Shown: piece by piece, positions 8,087-17,575 of the stretch
How positions within the stretch are numbered: the first letter of the stretch is position 1
Layout: each line of letters opens with the position of its first letter
DNA from: Lachnospiraceae bacterium
GTDB taxonomy: Bacteria; Bacillota; Clostridia; Lachnospirales; Lachnospiraceae
Reading direction: 5' to 3'
Assembly: GCA_024692955.1 (NCBI GenBank)
Contig: JAILLW010000101.1
Location: forward strand, 1-33,657
Length of the DNA stretch: 33,657 nucleotides
Notes under the pieces: model-generated
Database searches by the model: none
The model's input: the letters and a program-made list of their open reading frames with translations, nothing else
Told to the model about the DNA's origin: nothing
Made by a program: the position numbers and the translations under genes

Positions 8087-9596
8087 GTCTTCCATTCGCA
8101 ATCTGCCTCTTTCCTACAAGATCAGCGGGATCTATATCCTGGCGAATCTGATCATCTTTCTTGTGGACTTTACGCTGCTCCTGGGGATCAACAGCATGTC
8201 CATCGACATGGAGATGACGTATCAGGAAAACCGCCATCTGAACGAACTTCTTCTGGCCCTTGATTCCGTACAGGATTCCATGACGGAATATCTGAATTCC
8301 AAAACGACGGATTCCCTCTCCGACTATTATATGAGCGAGCAGAACTATTCGGAGATGATCTCCCGGCTGGATACCGGGATCACGGAGCGTCCCTACGGGA
8401 GGATGGAGCGGAATATCCGGAACATGTCCGCTGATTATCTGTCCGAGGTGTCTTTGACGATCGAGGCAAAGCGCGGGCGGAACGTGGAGAAATACCGCCT
8501 GCATTACGAGAATGCCTCCCGCCTCTATGAATATGTAAAAACCTATATCCGGAGCCTGAATGAGGAACAGTTCGTCGAAAACTCCCAGCGGTACACCTCC
8601 CTTGCGGCGGACTTTCGCGGGCTTGAGTACATCGCCATCGGAATGATGTTCATCGTTCTTATCGGGAGCGCTTTCGTGATCATCCGCCTGACGGGGGCGG
8701 TGATCGGGCCTTTGCGGGCCCTTGCGGAGAGTGCGGACGAGGTGGCGGACGGGAATCTGGAAGCAAAGCTTCCCGTGAGCGCGAACAGGGACGAGATCGG
8801 GCGGCTGACCGCGGCCTTCGGCAAGATGATGGTCAGTATCCGCGAATACATCGAGCGGCTCCGTATGAGTATGGAAAAAGAGCGCGCGATGCAGGAAAAG
8901 GAACTTATGATGGAGACCCATCTTAAGGACGCGCAGCTGAAATACCTCCAGGCCCAGATCAATCCGCATTTCCTTTTCAACACCCTGAACGCCGGCGCCC
9001 AGCTTGCGATGATGGAGGGAGCGGACAGAACCTATGAATATGTACAGACCGTCGCGGACTTTTTCCGCTATAATGTAAAACGTCTCGACGAGCCGGTGAC
9101 CATCGGAGAGGAAGTGGAGCTGGTGGACAATTACATCCGGATCCTCAACGTCCGCTTTTCCGGAGACATCCATTATGACAAGCAGGTGGATGAGAGGCTG
9201 CTTACCGTGAAGATGCCGGGGATGATCCTGCAGCCCATCGTCGAAAATGCCGTGAACCACGGGATCCGTGAGATGGACGGCAAAGGACATATCTTCCTTC
9301 GGGTCTATCGCGACGAAAACCGGGTCTGCATCTCGGTAAGGGACAACGGAAAAGGGATGAGTGAGGAGGATATAAGGAAAGTCGTGGGCGGAGAATGGAA
9401 ATACCGCCAGCAGACGGGAGATTCCAACGGGATCGGAATGGACAACGTGATCGCAAGACTCCGGCTCTATGAGGAGCGGGAGGATGTGATCGGGATCAGA
9501 AGCGAAGGGAGCGACACGGGTACGGAGGTCGTGATCAACCTTTCCTACGAACGGGATACGAAGATATCCGCCGAAGAGGCAGAACAGACGAGGTAA
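8076..9596 (+). CDS. LytS/YesM-type sensor histidine kinase
   Basis: A 506-residue membrane kinase. Transmembrane segments lie at about 16-38 and 186-207 and bracket an extracellular helical sensor region. A HAMP linker follows (about 208-262), then a coiled segment and the His_kinase domain with NPHFLFN, which places the phospho-acceptor at His298. The ATPase domain has the N box ENAVNHG, the G1 box DNGKGM and a GIGMDNV G2 box. The start has GAGGAGGAGACGG ahead of it and overlaps the upstream sensor gene. The response regulator gene starts 6 bp after the stop. The short extracellular loop suits sensing through a partner binding protein, here the product of 7019-8086. Confidence 0.93.
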   Translation: MKIRSSIRNLPLSYKISGIYILANLIIFLVDFTLLLGINSMSIDMEMTYQENRHLNELLLALDSVQDSMTEYLNSKTTDSLSDYYMSEQNYSEMISRLDTGITERPYGRMERNIRNMSADYLSEVSLTIEAKRGRNVEKYRLHYENASRLYEYVKTYIRSLNEEQFVENSQRYTSLAADFRGLEYIAIGMMFIVLIGSAFVIIRLTGAVIGPLRALAESADEVADGNLEAKLPVSANRDEIGRLTAAFGKMMVSIREYIERLRMSMEKERAMQEKELMMETHLKDAQLKYLQAQINPHFLFNTLNAGAQLAMMEGADRTYEYVQTVADFFRYNVKRLDEPVTIGEEVELVDNYIRILNVRFSGDIHYDKQVDERLLTVKMPGMILQPIVENAVNHGIREMDGKGHIFLRVYRDENRVCISVRDNGKGMSEEDIRKVVGGEWKYRQQTGDSNGIGMDNVIARLRLYEEREDVIGIRSEGSDTGTEVVINLSYERDTKISAEEAEQTR

Positions 9597-9602
9597 TACG
9601 GA

Positions 9603-11207
9603 ATGTATCGGATCATGCTTGCGGATGACGAGGGGATCGTCATCGACTCCATGAAATTCATTATCGAAAAGGAATTCGGCGAAGAGTGCGAAGTCGAATT
9701 CGCGAAGACCGGAAGATCCGTGATCGAACTGGCGGAGCGCTTCCGCCCGGACATCGCGGTGATGGACATCCAGATGCCGGGGATCAACGGGATCGAAGCG
9801 ATGAAGGAGATCCGGAACTTTTCCGGGAATACGGTCTTTATCGTGATGAGCGCCTATGACAAATTCGATTACGCGAAAGAGGCCATCAGCCTCGGCGTTA
9901 TGGAATACATCAATAAGCCGATGGAGAGAACGAAGATCGTGTCGGCGCTCAGAAAGGCGATGCAGCAGATCGACCGGGACAGGAAGAAGCGAAGCGATGA
10001 TCTCCTTATTAAGGAAAAACTGGAGAATATCGAGCCCATCATCGAGAACGGTCTCATCTACAACATTCTCTTTCAGGAGCATTTCGACGAGGACATCGAC
10101 AATTACAAGGCGATCCTCGGGGTCGGTGAAAACTACGGCTATATGATGTGCGTGGTATGCGGGGACTCCCAGGTGGGGAACCATATGACCAACGCGGTGG
10201 GAAGCTCGGTAAGGATGTCGAACCATTACGCGGAGGTGAGAGACTGCCTGAAGGAGTTCTTTCCCTGCAAGGTGGGCGCCGTGATGGCGAACAAGATCGC
10301 GGTCCTGGTACCCTTTGGCGCGTCCTCGATGGATTATAATACGAGGATCGAGCTCATCGACCGGGGCAGGGAGCTTGTCCGTTATCTCCGGAAAAAAGTG
10401 GACATCAGCTTCCGTCTCGGGATCGGGCGGGTAAAGATCCTGAGGCAGCTTAACGGTTCCTATGAGGAGGCACTCTCCGCCCTTGTCGCCACCACGGGAC
10501 AGGTGGCGCATGTGGACGACCTTCCCATCGGCTGCGATTATGAAAAGGATTATCCGGTGGATCTTGAGAAGAATCTTTTCGACAGTGTCACGCGCGGTGA
10601 CTATGACGAAGCCGTGATGTATGCCGGGAACTTCGCGGACTGGATGAACGAGTTTGACGGCACGAACCTGATGGCGATCCGCCTGAAGGTGCTGGAATTC
10701 GCTCTCCGCGCGGAGAAGGTCGCCTATGAGAACGGCGGGATGACCTACCGTTTCGGCTCAAGGGATTCCTATCTTCCGGAGATCATGTCCATGAACACGA
10801 CCGCCGAGCTCAGGGAATGGTTCCTCAACAAGATCATGACCGCCTGCCGGAATATCAGCAGCAAGCGGCAGGAGCGTTCGAAGGATACCATCGAGAGCGC
10901 AAAGGAATTTATCGCGGACAACTTTTCCGGGGATCTTTCCCTGGATGACGTCTCCCGGGTAGTGAACATCTCGCCCTACTATTTCAGCAAACTCTTTAAG
11001 GAGGCGACGGGAAAGAACTTTATCGAATACCTGACGGATCTTCGGATCGAACGCGCGAAAACGCTGCTCCTTGATTCGGATCTTTCGATGAAGGAGATCT
11101 GCGCGGAATGCGGCTATCAGGATCCGAACTATTTCAGCCGCACCTTCAAGAAGAATACCGGATTTACCCCTACTGAATATAAGGAAAAAAAAGCGGCGAA
11201 AGACTGA
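9603..11207 (+). CDS. YesN-type response regulator, REC plus AraC DNA-binding domain
   Basis: A 534-residue transcription regulator. The N-terminal receiver has the acidic pair D8-D9, phospho-acceptor D55 in VMDIQMPG, MSAYD and the conserved lysine in NKPME. A long middle region (about 140-420) of the kind found in YesN-like regulators links to two AraC-type helix-turn-helix motifs (about 432-534), including DVSRVVNISPYYFSKLFKE and CGYQDPNYFSRTFKK. It is the cognate partner of the kinase just upstream. The likely target is the promoter region before the binding-protein gene at 12475, inferred from position and from known XylFII-LytS-YesN systems. Confidence 0.93.
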   Translation: MYRIMLADDEGIVIDSMKFIIEKEFGEECEVEFAKTGRSVIELAERFRPDIAVMDIQMPGINGIEAMKEIRNFSGNTVFIVMSAYDKFDYAKEAISLGVMEYINKPMERTKIVSALRKAMQQIDRDRKKRSDDLLIKEKLENIEPIIENGLIYNILFQEHFDEDIDNYKAILGVGENYGYMMCVVCGDSQVGNHMTNAVGSSVRMSNHYAEVRDCLKEFFPCKVGAVMANKIAVLVPFGASSMDYNTRIELIDRGRELVRYLRKKVDISFRLGIGRVKILRQLNGSYEEALSALVATTGQVAHVDDLPIGCDYEKDYPVDLEKNLFDSVTRGDYDEAVMYAGNFADWMNEFDGTNLMAIRLKVLEFALRAEKVAYENGGMTYRFGSRDSYLPEIMSMNTTAELREWFLNKIMTACRNISSKRQERSKDTIESAKEFIADNFSGDLSLDDVSRVVNISPYYFSKLFKEATGKNFIEYLTDLRIERAKTLLLDSDLSMKEICAECGYQDPNYFSRTFKKNTGFTPTEYKEKKAAKD

Positions 11208-11221
11208 AAGGAAGAAACCGG

Positions 11222-12265
11222 ATGAAAAAGAATGTAAGACTCACCGCAATCCTGCTTGCGGTCATCGTAAGCCTCTGTGCCTGTGCGCGGGCGGAGGATT
11301 CCGAGGATAAGACCGGAAGCGTGGAAGAAGAGAAGATCCGGATCGGGATGTGCTTTGACTCCTTTGTGATCGAACGGTGGCAGAGGGACCGGGACGTGTT
11401 CGTACAGGCGGCCAAGGATCTCGGGGCCGAAGTAAACGTGCAGAACGCGAACGGCGACATCGAGGAACAGAAAAAGCAGATCGCGTATTTTATCGAGAAG
11501 GGAATGGATGTGATCGTGATCGTCTGCATCGATTCCGATGCCCTTTCGGATTCCGTGAAGGCGGCCCGGAACGCGGGGATCAAGGTGATCGCCTATGACC
11601 GCCTCATCAACAACGCGGACATCGACCTCTATATCTCCTTTGACAATGAAATGGTCGGGACTCTTATGGGAGAAGCTCTGGTGGAAAGCGGCCTCGGTGC
11701 CGGAAGCAGGGTGATCATGGCGGGAGGCTCCCCGACGGACAACAACGTTTCCCTGATAGACAGCGCTTTTATAAAGGTAATGCAGGAAAACAGCATCGAG
11801 ATCATTGATATGATGCACTGCGACGGCTGGAGGGCGGAACTGGCGGCGGAGTATGTGGACAGCCACCGGGATCTGGTCTCGGAATGCGACGCGATCATGT
11901 GCGGCAACGACAACCTGGCAAGCCAGGTGGTGAATGCGCTCAGTGTCCAGAGGCTGGCGGGGAGGATCGAGGTGACCGGACAGGACGCGGATCTTGAGGC
12001 CTGCCAGAGGATCGTGGAGGGCACCCAGCTCATGACCGTGTATAAACCGGTGGAGAAACTGGCGACCCGGGCGGCGGAATGCGCGGTGATACTTGCGAAA
12101 AAGGGCTCCCTTACCGGGGATGACATCGGAAGCATCGGGAACGGAAAGGGCGAGGTGCCCTATGTGAAGCTCGAACCCCTCATGGTGACGAAGGAAAACA
12201 TGGACCGGGTGATCATAGACAGCGGCTTCCACAGGAAGGATGAGGTTTATCTTAACGTAAAATAA
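11222..12265 (+). CDS. sugar-binding lipoprotein, XylF/ChvE-like
   Basis: A 347-residue Peripla_BP_4 protein with a lipoprotein signal (LCAC, predicted lipid-bearing Cys21). The fold is recognised by IGMCFDSFVIERW, VKVIAYDRLI, AGGSPTDNNVSLIDSA, MCGNDNLASQVVNAL and TGQDADLEACQRI, the same landmarks as in D-xylose-binding XylF and ChvE. It resembles the product of 12475-13539 but lacks that gene's strong codon bias. It closes the sensor operon, 14 bp after the regulator, and is followed by a strong terminator. It could be a second sensor ligand receptor or a low-level transport binding protein. Confidence 0.85.
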   Translation: MKKNVRLTAILLAVIVSLCACARAEDSEDKTGSVEEEKIRIGMCFDSFVIERWQRDRDVFVQAAKDLGAEVNVQNANGDIEEQKKQIAYFIEKGMDVIVIVCIDSDALSDSVKAARNAGIKVIAYDRLINNADIDLYISFDNEMVGTLMGEALVESGLGAGSRVIMAGGSPTDNNVSLIDSAFIKVMQENSIEIIDMMHCDGWRAELAAEYVDSHRDLVSECDAIMCGNDNLASQVVNALSVQRLAGRIEVTGQDADLEACQRIVEGTQLMTVYKPVEKLATRAAECAVILAKKGSLTGDDIGSIGNGKGEVPYVKLEPLMVTKENMDRVIIDSGFHRKDEVYLNVK

Positions 12266-12272
12266 GGCTTTC

Positions 12273-12310
12273 GCGGGTGCAGGTGGACTTTCTTGCACCC
12301 GCTTTTTTCT
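12273..12310 (+). terminator. rho-independent terminator after the sensor operon
   Basis: GCGGGTGCA (12273-12281) pairs with TGCACCCGC (12294-12302) around a 12-nt loop, followed by TTTTTT. The strong 9-bp GC-rich stem lies 7 bp after the stop codon. Confidence 0.93.
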
Positions 12311-12474
12311 TTCGGAACAAAAAAGTGCTATCACTTCAAAAATCGTTTTCCGTATCAGGACAAAAAATTACAGAATTTGACAAACTACTACTATTTCATG
12401 CGTGATATGATTCCAACTGTAGGGGAACCGGCAGTCGGTTCCGAATAATCCATTTAATGGGAGGAAGGTACACC
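12311..12474 (+). promoter_or_regulatory. AT-rich promoter and leader region of the sugar transporter operon
   Basis: A 164-bp AT-rich gap. TTGACA occurs at 12377-12382, and TG-A-TATGAT, an extended -10, at 12403-12411. The 23-bp spacing between them is too long for a classic promoter, so the -35 may be replaced by an activator, plausibly the AraC-type regulator upstream. A 7-bp hairpin, GGAACCG/CGGTTCC (12424-12442), sits in the leader just before the ribosome site GGGAGGAAGG. The start site is not determinable by eye. Confidence 0.5.
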
Positions 12475-13539
12475 ATGAAAAAATTAATCAGTGTATTACT
12501 CAGTGTAGTAATGGTAGCAGCCCTCATCACAGGCTGCGGCGCAGGCGGATCCGCCAGCGGAGCAAAGAAGGTCGGCGTTTCGATGCCTACCAAGGATCTC
12601 CAGAGATGGAACCAGGACGGTGCCAACATGGAGAAGGAGCTGAAGGCAGCAGGTTACGAAGTAGATCTTCAGTTCGCAGCAAACGATGTACAGCAGCAGC
12701 TTTCTCAGGTTGAGAACATGATCTCCAACGGATGCAGCGTTCTTGTTATCGCGGCGATCGAAGGTTCTTCCCTCGGTGAAGCGCTTGACATGGCAAAGAA
12801 GGCAAATATCCCGGTTATCGCTTACGACCGTCTGATCATGGACTCCGATGCGGTTTCCTACTATGCAACCTTCGATAACTACAAGGTTGGTACGGTTCAG
12901 GGTACTTATGTAAAAGATACTCTTGATCTCGACAACGCAGAAGGCCCCTTCAACATCGAGTTCACCGCGGGTGACCCCGGCGACAACAACGCAGGATTCT
13001 TCTTCAACGGTGCATATGACGTTCTTAAGCCCTATGTAGAGAGCGGCAAGCTGAACGTAGTATCCGGCCAGAAGACTTTTGATGAAGTAGCAACTCCTTC
13101 GTGGGCAACCGAGACCGCACAGTCCAGAGCGGAGAACATTCTCTCCTCCTTCTATGCTGACGGCACCAACGTTGATGTATGGCTTTGCTCCAACGACTCC
13201 ACCGCTCTCGGTGTTGAGAACGCTCTTGCAGCAAACTACAACGGATCCTATCCGATCATCACCGGTCAGGACTGCGATATTGAGAACACCAAGAACATGA
13301 TCGCAGGAAAGCAGTCCATGTCCGTATTCAAAGATACCCGTACTCTTGCAAGCCAGGTTGTTAAGATGGTTGGACAGATCATCAAGGGCGAGACCGTTGA
13401 CGTAAACGATACCTCGACATACAACAACAACGTTAAGGTTGTTCCTTCCTTCCTTTGCGAGCCTGTATTCGCGGATGCGAACAACTACAAGCAGATCCTG
13501 ATCGATTCCGGTTACTACACCGAAGATCAGTTAAAGTAA
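12475..13539 (+). CDS. chvE: multiple-monosaccharide ABC transporter substrate-binding lipoprotein
   Basis: A 354-residue lipoprotein (LITGC, predicted lipid-bearing Cys21) that captures extracellular sugar for the ABC importer downstream. ChvE-family landmarks are VGVSMPTKDLQRWNQDG, VIAYDRLI, YYATFDNYKVG, DPGDNNAGFFFNGA, ITGQDCD and the C-terminal GYYTEDQLK. The start at 12475 has GGGAGGAAGG upstream; an in-frame ATG at 12457 lies before that site and is rejected. Codon choice differs from the genes before it, with many GCA, GTT, AAC and GAA codons, suggesting very high expression. A strong intercistronic hairpin follows. Known ChvE proteins bind several aldoses such as glucose, galactose and arabinose; the exact ligand here is unknown. 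Confidence 0.92.
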   Translation: MKKLISVLLSVVMVAALITGCGAGGSASGAKKVGVSMPTKDLQRWNQDGANMEKELKAAGYEVDLQFAANDVQQQLSQVENMISNGCSVLVIAAIEGSSLGEALDMAKKANIPVIAYDRLIMDSDAVSYYATFDNYKVGTVQGTYVKDTLDLDNAEGPFNIEFTAGDPGDNNAGFFFNGAYDVLKPYVESGKLNVVSGQKTFDEVATPSWATETAQSRAENILSSFYADGTNVDVWLCSNDSTALGVENALAANYNGSYPIITGQDCDIENTKNMIAGKQSMSVFKDTRTLASQVVKMVGQIIKGETVDVNDTSTYNNNVKVVPSFLCEPVFADANNYKQILIDSGYYTEDQLK

Positions 13540-13561
13540 TCCAAAAGTCATCATAAGGTTA

Positions 13562-13597
13562 CTCATAGCAGGCGGGGCAAAACCCGCCTGTTTATGA
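13562..13597 (+). other. long intercistronic hairpin between the binding-protein and ATPase genes
   Basis: CTCATA plus CAGGCGGG pair with CCCGCCTG plus TATGAG around GCAAAA, about 14 base pairs with a small internal bulge. No proper T run follows. Such hairpins commonly protect the 3' end of binding-protein mRNA or partly terminate, so that binding protein exceeds permease. Confidence 0.85.
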
Positions 13598-13619
13598 GAG
13601 AAGAGATATGAACAGAGAT

Positions 13620-13635
13620 AGGAGGGATATTTTTG
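13620..13635 (+). promoter_or_regulatory. ribosome binding site deciding a TTG start
   Basis: AGGAGGG at 13620-13626 is followed after 6 nt by TTG at 13633. The first in-frame ATG (near 13654) is too far from this site, so TTG is the chosen start of the ATPase gene. Confidence 0.75.
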
Positions 13636-15171
13636 GGTAAAATTATTCTTGAAATGAAAAATATCACCAAAACCTTCCCCGGCGTCAAAGCGCTTGATAA
13701 CGTAAATCTCCAGGTGGAAGAGGGCGAGATCCACGCGCTGGTTGGAGAGAACGGAGCCGGAAAATCCACGCTGATGAACGTCCTGAGCGGCATTTATCCG
13801 TATGGAAGCTACGAAGGCGACATCGTATATATGGGCGAAGTATGCCAGTTCCAGAAGATCACGGACTCCGAAAAAAAGGGTATCGTCATCATACATCAGG
13901 AACTCGCTCTGGTGCCCCAGATGTCGATTGGCGAGAACATGTTCCTCGGGAACGAACGGGGCAGCAAAAACGCAATAAACTGGAATGAAACTTACAGTGA
14001 GGCCGACAAGTACCTGAAGATGGTCGGACTGTCGGAATCCTCGCGTGTGTTGATCAAGGATATAGGAACAGGTAAACAGCAGCTGGTTGAGATCGCGAAG
14101 GCTCTTGCGAAGAAAGCGAAGCTTCTCATTCTTGATGAGCCCACATCTTCCCTGAACGAAACGGATTCGAAGGCACTGCTCGATCTGATGCTTGAATTCA
14201 AAAAACAGGGCATGACGATGATCATCATCAGCCACAAGCTGAACGAGGTCGTTTATGTGGCCGACAAGATCACGGTCATCCGTGACGGTTCCACGGTGGA
14301 GACCCTTGACTGTCATACCACCGAGATCGATGAAAGCCGCATCATCCGCGGGATGGTAGGCCGTGAGATCACGGACCGTTTCCCGAAACGGCATGACGTG
14401 GCGATCGGCGATATCAGTATGGAAGTAAAGGACTGGACGGTATTCCATCCGATTTACGCGGAGCGCAAGGTAGTCGACGGCATCAACTTCAATGTAAGGA
14501 AGGGTGAGGTCGTCGGGATCTACGGTCTGATGGGCGCAGGCCGTACGGAGCTCGCAATGAGTATCTTCGGAAAATCCTACGGCGCGGATATCACGGGAAC
14601 CCTTTATCTGAACGGTAAGGAGACCGTGCTGAAGAGTCCGAGGGATGCGATCAACGCGAAACTTGCCTATGTAACGGAAGACCGGAAAGGAAACGGACTT
14701 GTATTATCGAACCCGATCCGCGTGAATACTTCCCTTGCGAATATGGACGGCGTCAGCAATAAGGGTGTCATCGATATCGATAAGGAATACCAGGTGGCAG
14801 TGGAATACAAGGACAAGCTGAGGACCAAGACTCCTACCGTTGAGCAGAACGTCGGCAATCTCTCCGGCGGAAACCAGCAGAAGGTCCTGCTTGCGAAGTG
14901 GATGTTCGCCGATCCGGATATCCTGATCCTTGATGAGCCTACGCGCGGTATCGACGTCGGCGCGAAATACGAGATCTACTGCATCATCAACGATCTGGTC
15001 TCGGAAGGAAAATCCGTGATCATGATCTCCTCCGAACTGCCTGAGGTCATCGGAATGAGTGACCGGATCTACATCATGAATGAAGGAAGATTCGTCGGCG
15101 AGATGAAGGCATCCGAGGCGACGCAGGAAAATATCATGGCTTGCATTTTGCAGTCGGGAAGGGGCGAATAG
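13633..15171 (+). CDS. gguA: multiple-monosaccharide ABC transporter ATPase, two fused ABC domains
   Basis: A 512-residue cytoplasmic ATPase of the CUT2 sugar-importer class (GguA/MmsA, XylG-like). The first domain has Walker [10 protein letters not shown] (38-46), a variant signature [14 protein letters not shown] and Walker [12 protein letters not shown]. The second has a degenerate Walker A (GLMGAGRTE), signature LSGGNQQK and Walker [15 protein letters not shown], the asymmetry usual for this class. The start is TTG with AGGAGGG in front. The stop is separated by 1 bp from the first permease gene. It would power both permeases downstream with sugar delivered by the lipoprotein upstream. 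Confidence 0.93.
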   Translation: MGKIILEMKNITKTFPGVKALDNVNLQVEEGEIHALVGENGAGKSTLMNVLSGIYPYGSYEGDIVYMGEVCQFQKITDSEKKGIVIIHQELALVPQMSIGENMFLGNERGSKNAINWNETYSEADKYLKMVGLSESSRVLIKDIGTGKQQLVEIAKALAKKAKLLILDEPTSSLNETDSKALLDLMLEFKKQGMTMIIISHKLNEVVYVADKITVIRDGSTVETLDCHTTEIDESRIIRGMVGREITDRFPKRHDVAIGDISMEVKDWTVFHPIYAERKVVDGINFNVRKGEVVGIYGLMGAGRTELAMSIFGKSYGADITGTLYLNGKETVLKSPRDAINAKLAYVTEDRKGNGLVLSNPIRVNTSLANMDGVSNKGVIDIDKEYQVAVEYKDKLRTKTPTVEQNVGNLSGGNQQKVLLAKWMFADPDILILDEPTRGIDVGAKYEIYCIINDLVSEGKSVIMISSELPEVIGMSDRIYIMNEGRFVGEMKASEATQENIMACILQSGRGE

Positions 15172-15172
15172 G

Positions 15173-16345
15173 ATGAGTATTAAATTATTGGACATCATAA
15201 AAAAATACACGATGGTATTGGCCCTGATCGCGGTTGTGATCTTCTTCTATGTGGCTACCAGCGGAAAGATCCTGTTCCCGCAGAACATCAATAACCTGAT
15301 CTCCCAGAACGCTTACGTGTTCGTTCTGGCAGCCGGTATGCTCCTCTGCATCCTGACCGGCGGTAACATCGATCTGGCCGTAGGGTCGGTGGTATGCTTT
15401 GTCGGCGGTATCGGCGCTGTGATGATGGACAGGAACATCAACGAATGGCTTGCGGTGATCGTAATGCTGATCGGCGGCCTGCTCGTCGGAGCATGGCAGG
15501 GCTTCTGGATCGCCTATATCAAGGTGCCGCCCTTCATTGCCACTCTGGCCGGCATGTACGCATTCCGCGGACTTGCGAATAAGGTGCTGCAGGGCTTCGC
15601 TGTCGGCGTCCGGAATGAAACGTTCCTGAATGTGTTCGGCGGCGGCGCGGACTGCTTTATCCCGGATTTCTTCCATGGGAAGGATATCAATATTACCTGT
15701 ATTGCGGTCGGTGTAGCCGTTGTGATCATCTATGTGGCAGTTACTTTGAAAAACCGTGTGAGCGCGAAGTCAAAGGGCTATGAGGTAGCGCCTCTGGCAC
15801 AGGAACTGGCCAAAATGGTGGTGATCTCCGCAGTGGTACTCTGGATCTTCTATAAACTCGCGAATTACAAAGGGATCCCGGTTGCCCTGATCTGGATCGC
15901 CCTTGTTCTTCTGGCGTATCAGTACATTACGACAAAGACCACCATGGGACGTTACCTGTACGCGGTGGGCGGCAACGAAAAGGCCACCCGGCTTTCCGGT
16001 ATCGACTCCAGAAAGGTATATTTCTTCGCATATGTAAACATGGGCCTGATGGCAGGTCTCGCGGGTATCCTTACGATCGCGAGAGCGGCCGGCGCACAGC
16101 CCACCTTCGGACAGCTCTATGAGATGGATGCCATCGCTGCCTGCTTCATCGGCGGAGCTTCGGCATACGGCGGTGAAGGAAATGTCTTCGGCGTGATCAT
16201 CGGCGCCATGCTGATGGGTGTCATCAATATGGGTCTTTCCATCGTCGGCGGCGACTTCGGAAGTGCGAACTTTGTTAAGATCATCAAAGGTCTCGTCGTA
16301 CTCGCGGCGATCATCTTCGATGTACTGTCGAAGAAGAAGAAGTAA
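15173..16345 (+). CDS. gguB: sugar ABC transporter permease 1 (CUT2)
   Basis: A 390-residue polytopic membrane protein with about ten hydrophobic segments, of the RbsC/XylH/GguB family. Landmarks are GNIDLAVGSVV, PPFIATLAGMYAFRG, GGNEKATRLSGID (the loop thought to contact the ATPase) and EMDAIAACFIGGASAYGG. It starts 1 bp after the ATPase stop with GGAAGGGGCG as ribosome site. It is about 17 bp from a second, similar permease gene, which suggests a heterodimeric channel. Confidence 0.93.
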   Translation: MSIKLLDIIKKYTMVLALIAVVIFFYVATSGKILFPQNINNLISQNAYVFVLAAGMLLCILTGGNIDLAVGSVVCFVGGIGAVMMDRNINEWLAVIVMLIGGLLVGAWQGFWIAYIKVPPFIATLAGMYAFRGLANKVLQGFAVGVRNETFLNVFGGGADCFIPDFFHGKDINITCIAVGVAVVIIYVAVTLKNRVSAKSKGYEVAPLAQELAKMVVISAVVLWIFYKLANYKGIPVALIWIALVLLAYQYITTKTTMGRYLYAVGGNEKATRLSGIDSRKVYFFAYVNMGLMAGLAGILTIARAAGAQPTFGQLYEMDAIAACFIGGASAYGGEGNVFGVIIGAMLMGVINMGLSIVGGDFGSANFVKIIKGLVVLAAIIFDVLSKKKK

Positions 16346-16362
16346 GGGAGGATGGGATTATC

Positions 16363-17538
16363 ATGAATAAATATCTGGATATACTAAAGAAAAACGCGAT
16401 GCTCATAGTCCTTGTCCTGGTATATATCTTATTCGCCCTGCTGACAAGAGGCTCGATGTTTTCGCCCCTGAATTTCAACGCGCTGATCACGCAGAACGCT
16501 TACGTATTCATCCTCGCCACCGGTATGCTGATGTGTATGCTGACCGGCGGTAACATCGATCTTTCCTGTGGATCTTTCGTCTGCCTTCTCGGCGCGGTCG
16601 GCGGTATCTTCATGGTGGTAAAGGAGTTCGGTGTCGGAACCTCTCTCCTTATCATGATGCTCGTCGGGATCGTATACGGCTGCCTGCTCGGTTTCCTGGT
16701 AGCGTATGTCAACGTTCCGCCCTGGATCGCGACCCTTGCCGGATTCCTTGCTTTCCGCGGACTCGGCACTATGATCCTTACCAAGAACAGCTCCACCGGA
16801 AGTATCTCTCCCTTCCCGCAGAGCTATATCAAGATCTTTGCCGGGACCCTGTTTGAGACACCGGTTGGAACCATCAATATCCTCTGCATCATCGTGGGTG
16901 TGGTTGCGAGCGCGCTCGTGATACTGATCAACGTGATGGGCAGAGCCAATAAGCTGAAAAAGGGCTACGAGGCGGACAGCAGTATGACGGTCATCGTAAA
17001 GTCCGCACTTTCCGTAGCGGTGATCATGCTCTTTGCCTACAAGCTGTCTCTGGCCGGCGGGATCCCTACCGTGCTGGTATGGGTAGTTGCGATCGTCCTG
17101 ATCTACAACTTCATCACATCCAAGACGACCCTCGGCAGATACTTCTATACCATCGGCGGCAACAGGGAAGCAACGAGGCTTTCCGGTGTGGACACGAAAA
17201 AGATCATGTTCTTCGCCTACCTGAATATGGCGGTCATCACGGTCATCACGTCCTATGTCGTGATCGCGAAGTTCCAGTCGGCGAATGCCCAGATCGGAAC
17301 GAACTATGAGATGGATGCCATCGCGGCCTGCGTGGTGGGAGGCGTATCCGCTTACGGCGGCGCGGGCTCTATTTTCGGAATGGTAGTCGGCGCGACCCTG
17401 ATCGGTGTCATCAACCTGGGAATGCAGCTTCGAAGCGATATCTTCGATGCGGACTGGGTTAAGATCGTAAAGGGACTGGTTCTCCTCGGCGCGGTCGTAT
17501 TCGATATCCTCGCCGCGAAGAAGAACGCGAACCGCTGA
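16363..17538 (+). CDS. sugar ABC transporter permease 2 (CUT2)
   Basis: A 391-residue polytopic permease paralogous to its upstream neighbour: GNIDLSCGSFV, PPWIATLAGFLAFRG, GGNREATRLSGVD and EMDAIAACVVGGVSAYGG match segment by segment. The ribosome site is GGGAGG about 12 nt upstream. GguB-type importers usually have one permease gene, so this is probably a tandem duplication that diverged. A terminator follows within 40 bp. Whether the two subunits pair with each other or form separate homodimers cannot be read here. Confidence 0.92.
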   Translation: MNKYLDILKKNAMLIVLVLVYILFALLTRGSMFSPLNFNALITQNAYVFILATGMLMCMLTGGNIDLSCGSFVCLLGAVGGIFMVVKEFGVGTSLLIMMLVGIVYGCLLGFLVAYVNVPPWIATLAGFLAFRGLGTMILTKNSSTGSISPFPQSYIKIFAGTLFETPVGTINILCIIVGVVASALVILINVMGRANKLKKGYEADSSMTVIVKSALSVAVIMLFAYKLSLAGGIPTVLVWVVAIVLIYNFITSKTTLGRYFYTIGGNREATRLSGVDTKKIMFFAYLNMAVITVITSYVVIAKFQSANAQIGTNYEMDAIAACVVGGVSAYGGAGSIFGMVVGATLIGVINLGMQLRSDIFDADWVKIVKGLVLLGAVVFDILAAKKNANR

Positions 17539-17575
17539 TCAAAAATCGTAAATCATCGGAAATAATGTAATCGAA

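Noticed and set aside
8019-10511. 830-residue minus-strand frame
   Set aside because: Antisense to the kinase and regulator, whose catalytic motifs are intact; His/Asp/Arg-rich composition is typical of a shadow of GC-rich coding DNA.
11129-12334. 401-residue minus-strand frame
   Set aside because: Covers the sugar-binding lipoprotein gene and its terminator in antisense; no ribosome site and no recognisable protein.
12457-12474. ATG start 18 bases upstream for the ChvE-like gene
   Set aside because: It precedes the ribosome site and would add residues ahead of a normal lipoprotein signal.
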